A DNA stretch of 38,389 nt from a virus, in IMG/VR virus record IMGVR_UViG_3300030102_004528, positions 1-38,389 of that record; one strand, written 5' to 3'. Position 1 is the stretch's first letter; every line of letters begins with the position of its first letter. Below are positions 31,644 to 38,389 of the stretch, piece after piece. The notes beneath the pieces are model-generated. The model had not been told where the DNA came from and made no database searches. It was given only the letters and a program-made list of their open reading frames with translations. A program made the position numbers and the translations under genes.

Positions 31644-32345
31644 CTATTTCTCCTTATATGTCCAACCTGTAGATGCGTCTCCCGAAAAAACTAAAGTAAA
31701 TCCAGCTCCTTGTGTATTGACAACAAGATCTGCTGCAGCGTTTGTAATATTTGAAGAATTTCTTCCAACAGTTAAAGCGTTAGTATTAAAATCATAACCT
31801 TGATCTATAAATGAAACTTCATCTCCTGCACTTGGTGATGCTGGTAAAGTAATTGTAACAGTTCCGCCGTTTGTATTTACTAAAAGTTGAGCACCAGCTT
31901 GAACAGTTTCTGCTGCAGTTACAACTCTCCATTTTTTATATTCATTTGCTTTAACACAATTAGTACCATCTGCAAAAATAACATATGAATTTCCTTCACA
32001 TAAGAGAACACCAGTTCCACTTACAGTTTTAAATGTAAGTGTATAACCTGCGTGATCTGTTCCATCAACTACATTGTAAACTTTTTCTATACTATCAGGT
32101 ACAGTAACAGTTCTATTTGCTGCTAAAGTTCCAGTAAGTTTTAATGTTGCATTTCTTGCATTTGAAATAGTACCGTCAGTCATTGCAAGTGCCACATCAG
32201 ATGAAGCAACATCTATAGCTTGATAACCTGCAACTGCTTGTTGTACTAAATTTAAATTGTTATTTGTTTTATTTCCCCATGTACCGGCATTTTCGCCAGT
32301 TTGCATAAGTTCGATTTTTAAATCCGATGAGTAAGATGATGCCAT
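31644..32345 (-). CDS. Tail fibre / phage structural protein
   Basis: 233 residues. The N-terminus SDLKIELMQTGENAGTWGNKTNNNL is a signature I know from marine phage tail-fibre proteins and probably attaches the fibre to the tail. The rest is beta-rich, with Thr/Gly/Val repeats (LKLTGTLAANRTVTVPD, GAQLLVNTNGGTVTITLPAS) ending in GFTLVFSGDASTGWTYKEK. Directly upstream of the three collar genes, it likely forms the shaft to which they attach. Confidence 0.85.
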   Translation of the reverse strand: MASSYSSDLKIELMQTGENAGTWGNKTNNNLNLVQQAVAGYQAIDVASSDVALAMTDGTISNARNATLKLTGTLAANRTVTVPDSIEKVYNVVDGTDHAGYTLTFKTVSGTGVLLCEGNSYVIFADGTNCVKANEYKKWRVVTAAETVQAGAQLLVNTNGGTVTITLPASPSAGDEVSFIDQGYDFNTNALTVGRNSSNITNAAADLVVNTQGAGFTLVFSGDASTGWTYKEK

Positions 32346-32403
32346 AATTGTTTATACTCCATATTTTAAATAATGTAAATAATATATATTTGTATTCATT
32401 TGT

Positions 32404-33303
32404 CTAGTGAATATTAGTCCATGTTTCTGTATTTGTAGGTAATATCGGATCCCAAAATTTAAGACTATTAATTGATATATTTGCTTGATTTCCTGTAATA
32501 GATAAAAAGTTTTGAGAATTAGGTACAATATTTGCAGAGGCAATAGTTATTTCTTGTCCAGTAATTGATAAAATTTGTTGTGTACTTAGCGTAATAGTAT
32601 TTGCTGTAGTAGTAAGTTGTTCTCCTGTAACAGAAATAATATTGTTTGTTACGAGAGAAATATCATTTAAAGAAACAGTTAAACCTTGTCCTGTAATATC
32701 TAAAAAATTAGCTAATCCTACAACAATTCCATCATTATTTAATGATGTATTTGCTTCTAATGTAGGAGTATTTATTGTTATAGCTCCTCCAGCAACAACT
32801 GCAAAAGTGTTTACAGTAGCAGCAATTATATCTTCACCAGTAATCGAAACATTTGCATTACCTAATATATTTGAAACATCACCTGCAGAAGTTGTTAATT
32901 GACCTGCTGTAGAAATTGTTATAGGTGAATTTCCTATAACTGAAACATTATTTAAAGAAGATGATAAAGCACTTAATGTAGAAATAGAGAAAACATTTCC
33001 ATTTCCAGTAAATACAAAACCTAAAGTTTGGCCCCAAGATCCTCTTCCCCATTCTTCACGACCCCAACCAAAACCTAAATTTAAATCAACTTCTAATTCG
33101 TTTCCTGTAATTGAAATTGATGCATCTGGAGATTGACCCCACGCTGCAGCACCCCAAGTAACTCTTCCCCAACCTGATCTTACTTCTGTATTAGCAGTAA
33201 CACTATTTACAGAAGAGGTAAGTTGTTGTCCAGATATAACAGCACCACTTGCTGAATTTCCCCAAGAACCTAAGTTCCATTGACCTTGGCCCCATGTGCT
33301 CAT
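32404..33303 (-). CDS. WG-triplet and 22-residue-repeat structural (fibre) protein
   Basis: 299 residues. The N-terminal third has three copies of a Trp triplet with exact five-residue spacing: W4/W9/W14, W45/W50/W55 and W80/W85/W90, in a WGxxxWGxxxWG pattern. The C-terminal part is built of repeats centred on S-I-T-G-x-x-L-T; four perfect 22-residue units fill residues 199-286. Repeats of this kind suggest a fibrous, probably trimeric beta structure on the tail or head. The ribosome site AAGGAGG and the start codon lie in an inverted repeat (33302-33321). Confidence 0.82.
   Translation of the reverse strand: MSTWGQGQWNLGSWGNSASGAVISGQQLTSSVNSVTANTEVRSGWGRVTWGAAAWGQSPDASISITGNELEVDLNLGFGWGREEWGRGSWGQTLGFVFTGNGNVFSISTLSALSSSLNNVSVIGNSPITISTAGQLTTSAGDVSNILGNANVSITGEDIIAATVNTFAVVAGGAITINTPTLEANTSLNNDGIVVGLANFLDITGQGLTVSLNDISLVTNNIISVTGEQLTTTANTITLSTQQILSITGQEITIASANIVPNSQNFLSITGNQANISINSLKFWDPILPTNTETWTNIH
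32446..32709 (-). repeat. Four tandem 66-base coding repeats (22 residues each)
   Basis: Codes for residues 199-220, 221-242, 243-264 and 265-286 of the WG-repeat protein. Each unit has I-(T)-G at positions 5-7 and Asn near position 15, with alternating small hydrophobic residues. More degenerate units lie upstream. The DNA copies have diverged. Confidence 0.75.
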
Positions 33304-33321
33304 AAGGATTTACCTCCTTAT
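33302..33321 (-). promoter_or_regulatory. Ribosome-site hairpin of the WG-repeat gene
   Basis: Inverted repeat ATAAGGA (loop GGTAAA) TCCTTAT on the transcribed strand. The seven-base stem covers part of the AAGGAGG ribosome site on one arm and the first two bases of the ATG on the other, so it could limit initiation unless ribosomes arrive from the preceding gene. Confidence 0.45.
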
Positions 33322-33743
33322 GCTATTCTTATTAGACCGTTCGATGCGTCAGCGTTAGGAAACTGTAACTCAAATGTACCATTCGTAGATGTTTTTACAC
33401 CACCAAAATCTAATACTGCAATAGATGAATTACTATTGTTAGCATTATAAATTAATGCAGCTTGAGCAGAAATTGTTGCATTTGCAAATGAAACATTGTC
33501 AGCATCAAAAATAGCTGTTGTTCCATCAGTAGAGATAGCAACATTAGTCAATACTTGTCCGCCAGTCGTGTAGTTTGTACCACTGCTTGATATTTCGTTA
33601 GCTGTAATATAAGCAGTTGTATTTTGATTTAGAGTTGCAGTGTTGTCGTAAAGTGCACACTTCAATGTCAAAGCCTCTAAGTTTCCGCCAGGCGACATTA
33701 AGTCTTGTTTAAACGACACTGTTATCGCTTGAGATATAGCCAT
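33318..33743 (-). CDS. Putative virion structural protein
   Basis: 141 residues, Ala/Thr/Asn/Ser-rich, beta-strand-like throughout, starting AISQAITVSFKQDLMSPGGN and ending with an LDFGGVKTSTNGTFELQFP block. I recall proteins of this kind in marine phages near tail-fibre genes, but no precise role. GGAGG in the final codons of the preceding gene gives it a strong ribosome site nine bases before the ATG. Cytosolic and soluble; probably a head or tail decoration or fibre subunit. Confidence 0.8.
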   Translation of the reverse strand: MAISQAITVSFKQDLMSPGGNLEALTLKCALYDNTATLNQNTTAYITANEISSSGTNYTTGGQVLTNVAISTDGTTAIFDADNVSFANATISAQAALIYNANNSNSSIAVLDFGGVKTSTNGTFELQFPNADASNGLIRIA

Positions 33744-33745
33744 GT

Positions 33746-34405
33746 TTATTGTCCTCCAGTTAATGTATTCTCGCCTAGTGGACTACCAGGAAACTTGTAA
33801 TCAGTTCTTCTGTTTCTACGAGCTTCATTATTGATAGCAGTCACACTTTCGACATACTTTTGTTTATATATATTATAGTCTTCCATGTTTTTTGTAAAGA
33901 GATTTGCTTCAGATAAACAACCATATAAAAGAGCATCAGAAGCATTTTCAGTATACCAATTGGTTGTATTAGTATTAGATAATGGATTTATTCTACCTTG
34001 ATATCCTAATTCTATTCTATATACAGCATCTGGTGTTGGAGCAATGTATAACGTATTATCATCAAAGTTAGAAAAATATCTTGGTGTAGAAGTTATTGAT
34101 GAATTCGGCCAATATTCTTGAACATATTCCAATGGTTTTATTTCTAAAAATTGTCTTTCATTATTTACTAGAATATTAACATAATTTAATAACATAGGCT
34201 CAATAGCAGATGGAAGTGTAATAAATCTATCTCCAATACTTGTGTTAGATTGAACATTCTGATTAAATCCAGTAGGATCTATTTCTCTTGATAATTTTTG
34301 TTGAGTATTATCTATAAAAGTATCTAACTGAGCATTGAAATCTGTACCAGTATTTTCAGCCCATGTTTGTATATCAGTCTTTAGACTGCTGTAAGTCATT
34401 GTCAT
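33746..34405 (-). CDS. Head-tail adaptor / connector-like protein
   Basis: 219 residues. N-terminal helices (TYSSLKTDIQTWAENTG, FIDNTQQKLSREID), a beta-rich middle (DRFITLPSAIEPMLLNYVNIL, YIAPTPDAVYRIELGYQG) and a C-terminal helix ending NEARRNRRTDYKFPGS. The shape matches the ring adaptor proteins of podoviruses (T7 gp11 / P22 gp4 group). It overlaps the glycosyltransferase gene by 32 bases. A second adaptor-like gene is at 35578-36267, so the two may form successive rings. Confidence 0.7.
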   Translation of the reverse strand: MTMTYSSLKTDIQTWAENTGTDFNAQLDTFIDNTQQKLSREIDPTGFNQNVQSNTSIGDRFITLPSAIEPMLLNYVNILVNNERQFLEIKPLEYVQEYWPNSSITSTPRYFSNFDDNTLYIAPTPDAVYRIELGYQGRINPLSNTNTTNWYTENASDALLYGCLSEANLFTKNMEDYNIYKQKYVESVTAINNEARRNRRTDYKFPGSPLGENTLTGGQ

Positions 34406-35192
34406 TTTTCTTTGCTCCTTCTACTTCAAATTTAGTCCATACATTTCCTTTAAATGGATAAGTTCCATAATGAGTTAGTGGACTAATAACATCAGCGAAG
34501 ATTTTACCACCTATCTTTTGCCATAATCTACAAAAAGAATAATCCTCTGATAAATATCTATTACTTTTTTCATCAATAATACAGTCAAAAAATGCATAAG
34601 TATTATCACTTTTAAATCTTTGACCATTTATAATTTGATCAGATGTATATTTAAGATTGGCATAAGCATCTCTCATTTTAAAAAATACTTCTTTTTTAAT
34701 ACACATAAAACCTGTAGCTGCATCTAAAACTTCAATAAATCCATTTTTCAAAGATAAATTATTAGGGTTAGCAAAATTTAAATTGTAACCTAAAGCTTTT
34801 GCTTCTAAATGTTCTTTTCCAGTTTTTTCTATAAATTTTGGAATTGAATCCCAATCAATAGATTTTCTAGGATATATCCCTGCACATACATCATAATCTG
34901 ATTCTATAAGTCTAATTACATTTTCACCTCTAAAACCAATATCACTATCAATAAATAATAAATGTGTAAATCTTTCAGGATCTTTTGCTTCTGCATCAAG
35001 AAATTGAGTAACTAAAGTATTTCTAGCTCTAGTTATTAAACTTTCATTACCCATTGTATTTAAATGTAATTGTATTCCTTTTCTTTGAGCTTTGTTCATT
35101 GAATCAAGAATACCATGAAGATATCCTTCGGTAAGTTGACCGCCATAACAAGGTGTTGCGACCATAACACCATATTTTTTTTCTGTAATCAT
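34374..35192 (-). CDS. GT-A-type glycosyltransferase
   Basis: 272 residues. VMVATPCYGGQLTEGYLHGIL at the N-terminus, SLITRARNTLVTQFL, then THLLFIDSDIGF with the D-x-D metal motif, and DAATGFMCIKKEVFFKM followed by LSEDYSFCRLWQKIGGKIFAD: the ordered blocks of a GT-A (family 2-like) transferase. The sugar and acceptor are unknown. Its position between adaptor genes and its 32-base overlap with one of them mean it is expressed with the virion proteins, so decoration of virions or late surface changes are likely targets; DNA is another possibility. Confidence 0.82.
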   Translation of the reverse strand: MITEKKYGVMVATPCYGGQLTEGYLHGILDSMNKAQRKGIQLHLNTMGNESLITRARNTLVTQFLDAEAKDPERFTHLLFIDSDIGFRGENVIRLIESDYDVCAGIYPRKSIDWDSIPKFIEKTGKEHLEAKALGYNLNFANPNNLSLKNGFIEVLDAATGFMCIKKEVFFKMRDAYANLKYTSDQIINGQRFKSDNTYAFFDCIIDEKSNRYLSEDYSFCRLWQKIGGKIFADVISPLTHYGTYPFKGNVWTKFEVEGAKKNDNDLQQSKD

Positions 35193-35578
35193 GTTATGAC
35201 TACTGTAACACTTCCTAATGCAGTTGATAACAAATTTGTGCTTGCTTGTGCAATTCCTACAGCTGGAATATAACCAGCATTTGGAGGAAAGATTGTTTCA
35301 ATTTGATTTGGTACTCCTCCAGTTGATGATAAATTAGCTTGTGGTCTAGCATTTTCTAATGACTGTGCATCAGTAAAATAAGTTAAATCTAATTGTGGTT
35401 GTTTTGGTTCAAATTCAGAAGTATGTACAAAAGATCCATTCCATTCAAATACCATTTCTTGATAAGGAAATTCTAAACCTGATCTATCAGATATAGCTCT
35501 TGCATATTGTCCACCACTAAATTTATTATGTGGTGCTCTATGAGGTCGTCTGCTTCTATCTGCAAGTTTATTTGCCAT
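35189..35578 (-). CDS. Putative virion protein, unknown
   Basis: 129 residues. A basic N-terminus (ANKLADRSRRPHRAPHNKFSGGQYARAISDRSG) is followed by LEFPYQEMVFEWNGSFVHTSEFEPKQPQ and a hydrophobic C-terminal region. I recall similar proteins between adaptor genes of marine podovirus-like phages, without a known role. Coupled on both sides: TAATG at 35578 and ATGA at its 3' end. A minor virion component is likely. Confidence 0.78.
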   Translation of the reverse strand: MANKLADRSRRPHRAPHNKFSGGQYARAISDRSGLEFPYQEMVFEWNGSFVHTSEFEPKQPQLDLTYFTDAQSLENARPQANLSSTGGVPNQIETIFPPNAGYIPAVGIAQASTNLLSTALGSVTVVIT

Positions 35579-36267
35579 TATGTATAAAATCTATTTGTAG
35601 TTGAAGGTAAAATTCTTGTAGAAGGTGTATCATCACCAGCAACTAATCTTGTGTAAGCTTGTTCATAATCAGTTTTTAATTCCATTCTTTGAGCTTGATC
35701 TATATTAATTCTTTTTTTCGAAAGATAATATGCAAGACCTGCACACATGCATTCGAAAGCTCTAAATGGAATATCAAAATTTTGTTCAACACCATTTACT
35801 GTTGAGGCAGTTACGTCTTGAATTTTTCTCATTCTGTAATATCTTAATGTATAAGCTTGATCTGGAGCTGGATAAATTTTAATAACAGGCGTATTTAATC
35901 TTTGTAAATAAAATTGAGTAGGTCTTGATTGTTGAGTTTTATTTGATATGGCAGCATAATCGTTCAAACCAAGTCTTGTCATTGAATATTCAGTACCATC
36001 ACTATCAACAATATTAGCATTAATAATATCTACTAAATCATAATCTAAAGTATAACTTACAGTGCCTTGTGATACAGAAACATCTTTTAATTCTACTGTC
36101 CATTGATTGTAACCTCTATTAGCCCAATCACTAAACATAATATTTAAACTTCTACGTGCAGAACGTACATCATATCCTAAAATAGGATCTCCTCCTATTC
36201 TATCATATGCTTCTTGTATACAGTCATTAACTGTAAGATTAAATGTTGCTGTATTCGATGTAGCCAT
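35578..36267 (-). CDS. P22 gp4-like tail accessory / head-tail connector protein
   Basis: 229 residues. The N-terminus VNDCIQEAYDRIGGDPILGYDVRSARRSLNIMFSDWANRG resembles the P22 gp4 / adaptor fold, where two helices pack on the portal. The middle has a beta sandwich (GTVSYTLDYDLVDIINANI, VIKIYPAPDQAYTLRYYRMRKI) and the C-terminus is helical. It probably forms the first ring under the portal. Starts and stops are both TAATG overlaps with its neighbours. Confidence 0.75.
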   Translation of the reverse strand: MATSNTATFNLTVNDCIQEAYDRIGGDPILGYDVRSARRSLNIMFSDWANRGYNQWTVELKDVSVSQGTVSYTLDYDLVDIINANIVDSDGTEYSMTRLGLNDYAAISNKTQQSRPTQFYLQRLNTPVIKIYPAPDQAYTLRYYRMRKIQDVTASTVNGVEQNFDIPFRAFECMCAGLAYYLSKKRINIDQAQRMELKTDYEQAYTRLVAGDDTPSTRILPSTTNRFYT

Positions 36268-36551
36268 TATGCATGAAATGCTGTTAACCCAGCAACGTTT
36301 GTTAATGTTGCTTGTAAGTTTGAGCTAAATTTTACACCTTCATCTGGTAAACCAATATTAACTGGTCCTGATGCTGCACTAGCAGATGTAGAAACTGTAA
36401 ACTTATTTGTTCCTCCATCAGCAAAAACTACTGTTCCCGCACTAGCTGTTGGTGTAATAATAAATGCTTTTAATCTAGTAGGTCCACCAAATAATTCTTG
36501 TGTACCTGAAGTATTAGAAGTAAAAGCTACATTTAGATCCGATCCTGCCAT
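36267..36551 (-). CDS. Small putative virion protein
   Basis: 94 residues, Ala/Thr/Ser/Gly-rich beta-strand protein (TRLKAFIITPTASAGTVVFADGG, FSSNLQATLTNVAGLTAFHA). Not assigned; composition fits a decoration or head-tail joining subunit. AGGAGG seven bases before the ATG and the TAATG link to the connector gene support it. Confidence 0.78.
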   Translation of the reverse strand: MAGSDLNVAFTSNTSGTQELFGGPTRLKAFIITPTASAGTVVFADGGTNKFTVSTSASAASGPVNIGLPDEGVKFSSNLQATLTNVAGLTAFHA

Positions 36552-36559
36552 TTGTCCTC

Positions 36560-37045
36560 CTATATTAAATTTTGTTTTTTAAGGTTTTCATATAGTAACG
36601 CAATTCTATCATCTTGGCTAGTGGAAGGTGATATCATTGGAGTTACATAACCTTTAGCAATAGTTGTTGAAAAATCTATGGGTTTATTTAAATTTAAATC
36701 TTTAGTAAAAGGTGTTTTAGATGAAGTGCTTAAAGGTGTTTGATTTCCAAATGCAGAAATTACTTTTTCAATATCTTTTAATTTTTCGTCTAAATCTTTT
36801 TCTTTACCTTCTTCTTCTTTTTTAGAAGATTCATCTTTTAAAATTTGTTCAATACTTTCTGTTTCAGATGTATCATCTGTGTTAGCAACTTGTTTTTGTT
36901 CAGAAGTCATAGAAATATCTGAATCTTCTTTAGCTTTTTGAAAATCAAGTAATTTTTCTACAGATGATGTTTCTTCTTTTTCTTCTTCATCTTTATCTAA
37001 AAAATTTTTTAAAGCTTCACCTTTTTCTTTTAAAAATTCTAACAT
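36560..37045 (-). CDS. Acidic Lys/Glu-rich protein, unknown (possible capsid assembly factor)
   Basis: 161 residues, strongly charged: N-terminal helix FLKEKGEALKNFLDKDEEEKEE, a disordered Glu/Ser/Thr middle, and a C-terminal helix ISPSTSQDDRIALLYENLKKQN. No family recognised. Composition resembles scaffolding or head-completion proteins, but scaffold genes normally precede the capsid gene, whereas this lies after it in transcription. Its ribosome site AAGGAG is inside the palindrome CTCCTTATAAGGAG. Confidence 0.72.
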   Translation of the reverse strand: MLEFLKEKGEALKNFLDKDEEEKEETSSVEKLLDFQKAKEDSDISMTSEQKQVANTDDTSETESIEQILKDESSKKEEEGKEKDLDEKLKDIEKVISAFGNQTPLSTSSKTPFTKDLNLNKPIDFSTTIAKGYVTPMISPSTSQDDRIALLYENLKKQNLI

Positions 37046-37091
37046 GTTTTCTCCTTATAAGGAGGACCCTTATGGGTCCCCCTAAAAAGTA
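37046..37091 (-). promoter_or_regulatory. Two competing hairpins before the acidic-protein gene
   Basis: Intergenic 46 bases. On the transcript GGGGGACCC-AUAA-GGGUCCUCC forms a nine-pair stem (37061-37082) with one G-U pair. The next segment, CUCC-UUAUAA-GGAG (37051-37064), can pair CUCC with the ribosome site. Both need the same CUCC, so they exclude each other. No U-tract follows, so it is not a classical terminator. Confidence 0.5.
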
Positions 37092-37568
37092 TTATGCTGG
37101 AACGTCTCCCGCATCTGCAATTGAATTGTTTTGCATATACATAACAGTAACAGTTGCATTACCAGTTGTTCCATCACCATCTGTACCTGTAAAGTCAGCT
37201 AAAACTTGAATATCAGTTGTACCAATATTTGTAGCTTCAGTGTCTAAAGTACCTCTAGTAGTTCCTAATGATTTGACACTTGTAGATGGAATAAAAGCAT
37301 TTCCATCATCTGCTGTACCAACAATAACTGTTGCAGCGTTTGAATCATTATTAACAGTTGTTACATTTAATATAACATCTACTATTTGTGAATTAGCAGG
37401 AATAGTTCCACAAACTTGATTTAAATGTGAAGCTCCAGTAATGTCAATTTTAGCAGATTGTGCCATTACAACAAAACCAGTATTTACAACATTTGCACCA
37501 AGTGTAGTTCCTGTTGTTTGATTAATCGTTCCCGCTTTAATTGGTCCCGAAAATGTAGTTGTTCCCAT
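37092..37568 (-). CDS. Capsid decoration / head fibre-like protein (putative)
   Basis: 158 residues, Thr/Val/Ala/Asn-rich, beta-strand-like, beginning GTTTFSGPIKAGTINQTTG and containing GFVVMAQSAKIDITG and NATVTVMYMQNNS. It directly follows the major capsid gene, as decoration proteins often do, and lacks any enzyme motif. AAGGAGG lies in a small hairpin loop before the ATG. A late, abundant head protein is the best guess; the name is not supported by a specific motif. Confidence 0.75.
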   Translation of the reverse strand: MGTTTFSGPIKAGTINQTTGTTLGANVVNTGFVVMAQSAKIDITGASHLNQVCGTIPANSQIVDVILNVTTVNNDSNAATVIVGTADDGNAFIPSTSVKSLGTTRGTLDTEATNIGTTDIQVLADFTGTDGDGTTGNATVTVMYMQNNSIADAGDVPA

Positions 37569-37572
37569 AAGT

Positions 37573-37588
37573 CTATCCTCCTTGATAG
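37573..37588 (-). promoter_or_regulatory. Ribosome site displayed in a hairpin loop
   Basis: On the transcript CTATC-AAGGAG-GATAG forms a five-pair stem with AAGGAG as the loop, directly before the decoration-like gene (next G also matches the anti-SD). The loop would keep the site accessible. Confidence 0.45.
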
Positions 37589-37610
37589 TCAGCTATGCTG
37601 TCGTTTGGGT

Positions 37611-37636
37611 AACTAGGCGTATTTCTACGCCTAGTT
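37611..37636. terminator. Ten-base-pair hairpin after the major capsid gene
   Basis: Perfect inverted repeat AACTAGGCGT-ATTTCT-ACGCCTAGTT, 12 bases downstream of the capsid stop. On the capsid (minus) strand it is followed by ACCCAAACG, with no U-tract, so it may instead protect or cleave the abundant capsid mRNA. On the plus strand it is followed by a T-rich stretch (TTGTTTATTATTATT), so it could stop antisense transcription. Confidence 0.5.
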
Positions 37637-37648
37637 TGTTTATTATTA

Positions 37649-38389
37649 TTATGCAGCTCCTTCTGAACCGAAAACAGCTCTCCAGTCTGTGAAACCGAAA
37701 GAGTATCTTTCTCTAACTTTGTATCTTAGATTACCAGTTTCAAAATCGCCTTCAACAGCTTTTTTGATTGGTGCTCTAACAAAGTGTTTCATTCCATCAG
37801 GACAATCAGTCATAATGAAGTATTGATCTGTGTCAGTTAGTCTTTGGTTTACGACTACTCCGCCAGGGATCATACCCATATTTCTCATTGCATTAATGTC
37901 ATTGTCTGCAGTACCAGGTCTTAAATTAGACTTTAATACTCTTTCAGCAATAAACACTAAATTTGGTGGAACAATTAACTTTTGTCCAGTTAGTGCGATA
38001 GGTATACCTCTATCATCTTCAGCTTGTGCAATTTGAATTAAAAGTGATTCTAAAGAAGTTTCACTTAAATCAGCTGCAGTGCCTAGTTTGTTAGAAGCAG
38101 TACCGCCACCACCTAGAGGGTGTGCAGTAGACAATAAAGGTTGTCCATCACCACCTAGTTGTGTTGCGCTAGTTGCATTATTTAAGATGTTTGCACCTTT
38201 GATCTCTTTAGTGTGTTGCATTGATCTTGCTAAAGCTCTAGCATATTTTGCACCTAAAGATCCGTACAAACCATCTTCTTCTGCTTCCTCAGTAATTGAG
38301 AATGCTAAAGCGATAGTTTCATGCACGTATCTTGATACAAATCCTTCTCTGCCAGATTCATAAGATATTGCAGCACCTTCAGCTTTTGT
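37649..38389 (-). CDS. Major capsid protein, 5' end missing (partial)
   Basis: C-terminal 246 codons of a HK97-fold-type capsid protein; the frame stays open to the right edge, so the N-terminus lies outside the window. The frame before the first internal start (GTG at 38326) reads TKAEGAAISYESGREGFVSRY, showing the gene continues. Blocks DGLYGSLGAKYARALARSM, GQKLIVPPNLVFIAERVLKS, NDINAMRNMGMIPGGVVVNQRL and YKVRERYSFGFTDWRAVFG match Mu gpT-like / marine phage capsid subunits. A hairpin follows its stop. Confidence 0.85.
   Translation of the reverse strand, partial: TKAEGAAISYESGREGFVSRYVHETIALAFSITEEAEEDGLYGSLGAKYARALARSMQHTKEIKGANILNNATSATQLGGDGQPLLSTAHPLGGGGTASNKLGTAADLSETSLESLLIQIAQAEDDRGIPIALTGQKLIVPPNLVFIAERVLKSNLRPGTADNDINAMRNMGMIPGGVVVNQRLTDTDQYFIMTDCPDGMKHFVRAPIKKAVEGDFETGNLRYKVRERYSFGFTDWRAVFGSEGAA

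Noticed and set aside
32352-32543. 63-codon minus-strand frame overlapping the end of the WG-repeat protein
   Set aside because: It is in another frame of the supported gene, its Ile/Leu/Tyr-rich translation looks like A/T-rich shadow sequence, and no ribosome site is seen.
37611-37636. Classical intrinsic terminator for the capsid transcript
   Set aside because: The sense strand lacks a U-tract after the stem, and the following genes have no evident promoter of their own; a processing or stabilising hairpin is as likely.

Overview
The window is a partial genome of a tailed double-stranded DNA phage. It is AT-rich (about 30% GC by eye, not computed), almost fully coding, and carries the structural genes of a short-tailed (podovirus-like) virus. 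The strong A/T codon bias, the AEP-type primase, the many 2OG-Fe(II) oxygenases, the collar-domain tail fibres and the unassigned genes of a kind I associate with marine phages suggest an open-ocean phage. A SAR11-like alphaproteobacterial host is plausible but is inference only. No portal, terminase, integrase, RNA polymerase or tRNA gene is visible. The major capsid gene runs off the right edge, so packaging genes probably lie beyond the window.

Layout. Nearly everything is transcribed leftward (minus strand), so genes are listed from right to left. (1) 29433-38389 holds late structural genes: truncated major capsid protein, a decoration-like protein, an acidic protein, connector and adaptor proteins, an embedded glycosyltransferase, a WG-repeat fibre protein, a tail-fibre protein and three tandem paralogous collar-domain fibre proteins. 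(2) 25707-29387 is an accessory island on both strands with five different 2OG-Fe(II) oxygenases, a SAM methyltransferase and a ParB-like protein. (3) 17817-25706 holds the tail nozzle, a GNAT acetyltransferase and three large proteins that may be ejected or internal virion proteins. (4) 16406-17824 is a lysis block with a holin-like protein, a T7-lysozyme-like amidase and an XhlA-like membrane protein, plus a PD-(D/E)XK nuclease and a possible 32-residue peptide. (5) 14942-16417 is a lone rightward SNF2 helicase. (6) 8656-14858 holds DNA metabolism genes: AEP primase, an SSB-like protein, a DEDDh exonuclease, a UvrD-like helicase and a sixth 2OG-Fe(II) oxygenase. (7) 36-8637 is a nucleotide and DNA-modification operon.

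The most interesting part is region 7. Its ThyA-family enzyme carries the Asp that marks T4-type dCMP hydroxymethylases in place of the Asn of thymidylate synthases. It sits next to a dCMP deaminase, a dNMP kinase-like protein, a 348-residue protein resembling T4 DNA beta-glucosyltransferase, a MazG-like pyrophosphohydrolase that could serve as a dCTPase, a C5-cytosine methyltransferase homologue and the family A DNA polymerase. A UDP-sugar dehydrogenase and an NAD synthetase follow in the same operon. Together these read as a compact T4-like pathway to replace cytosine with a glycosylated 5-hydroxymethylcytosine, possibly with an oxidised UDP-sugar as donor, in a small phage with a family A polymerase. 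The individual families are supported by motifs. The pathway itself is inference.

Many neighbouring genes overlap as TAATG or ATGA, which implies tight translational coupling. Divergent promoter regions lie at 14859-14941 and 25707-25789. There is no gene-free stretch longer than 300 bases.
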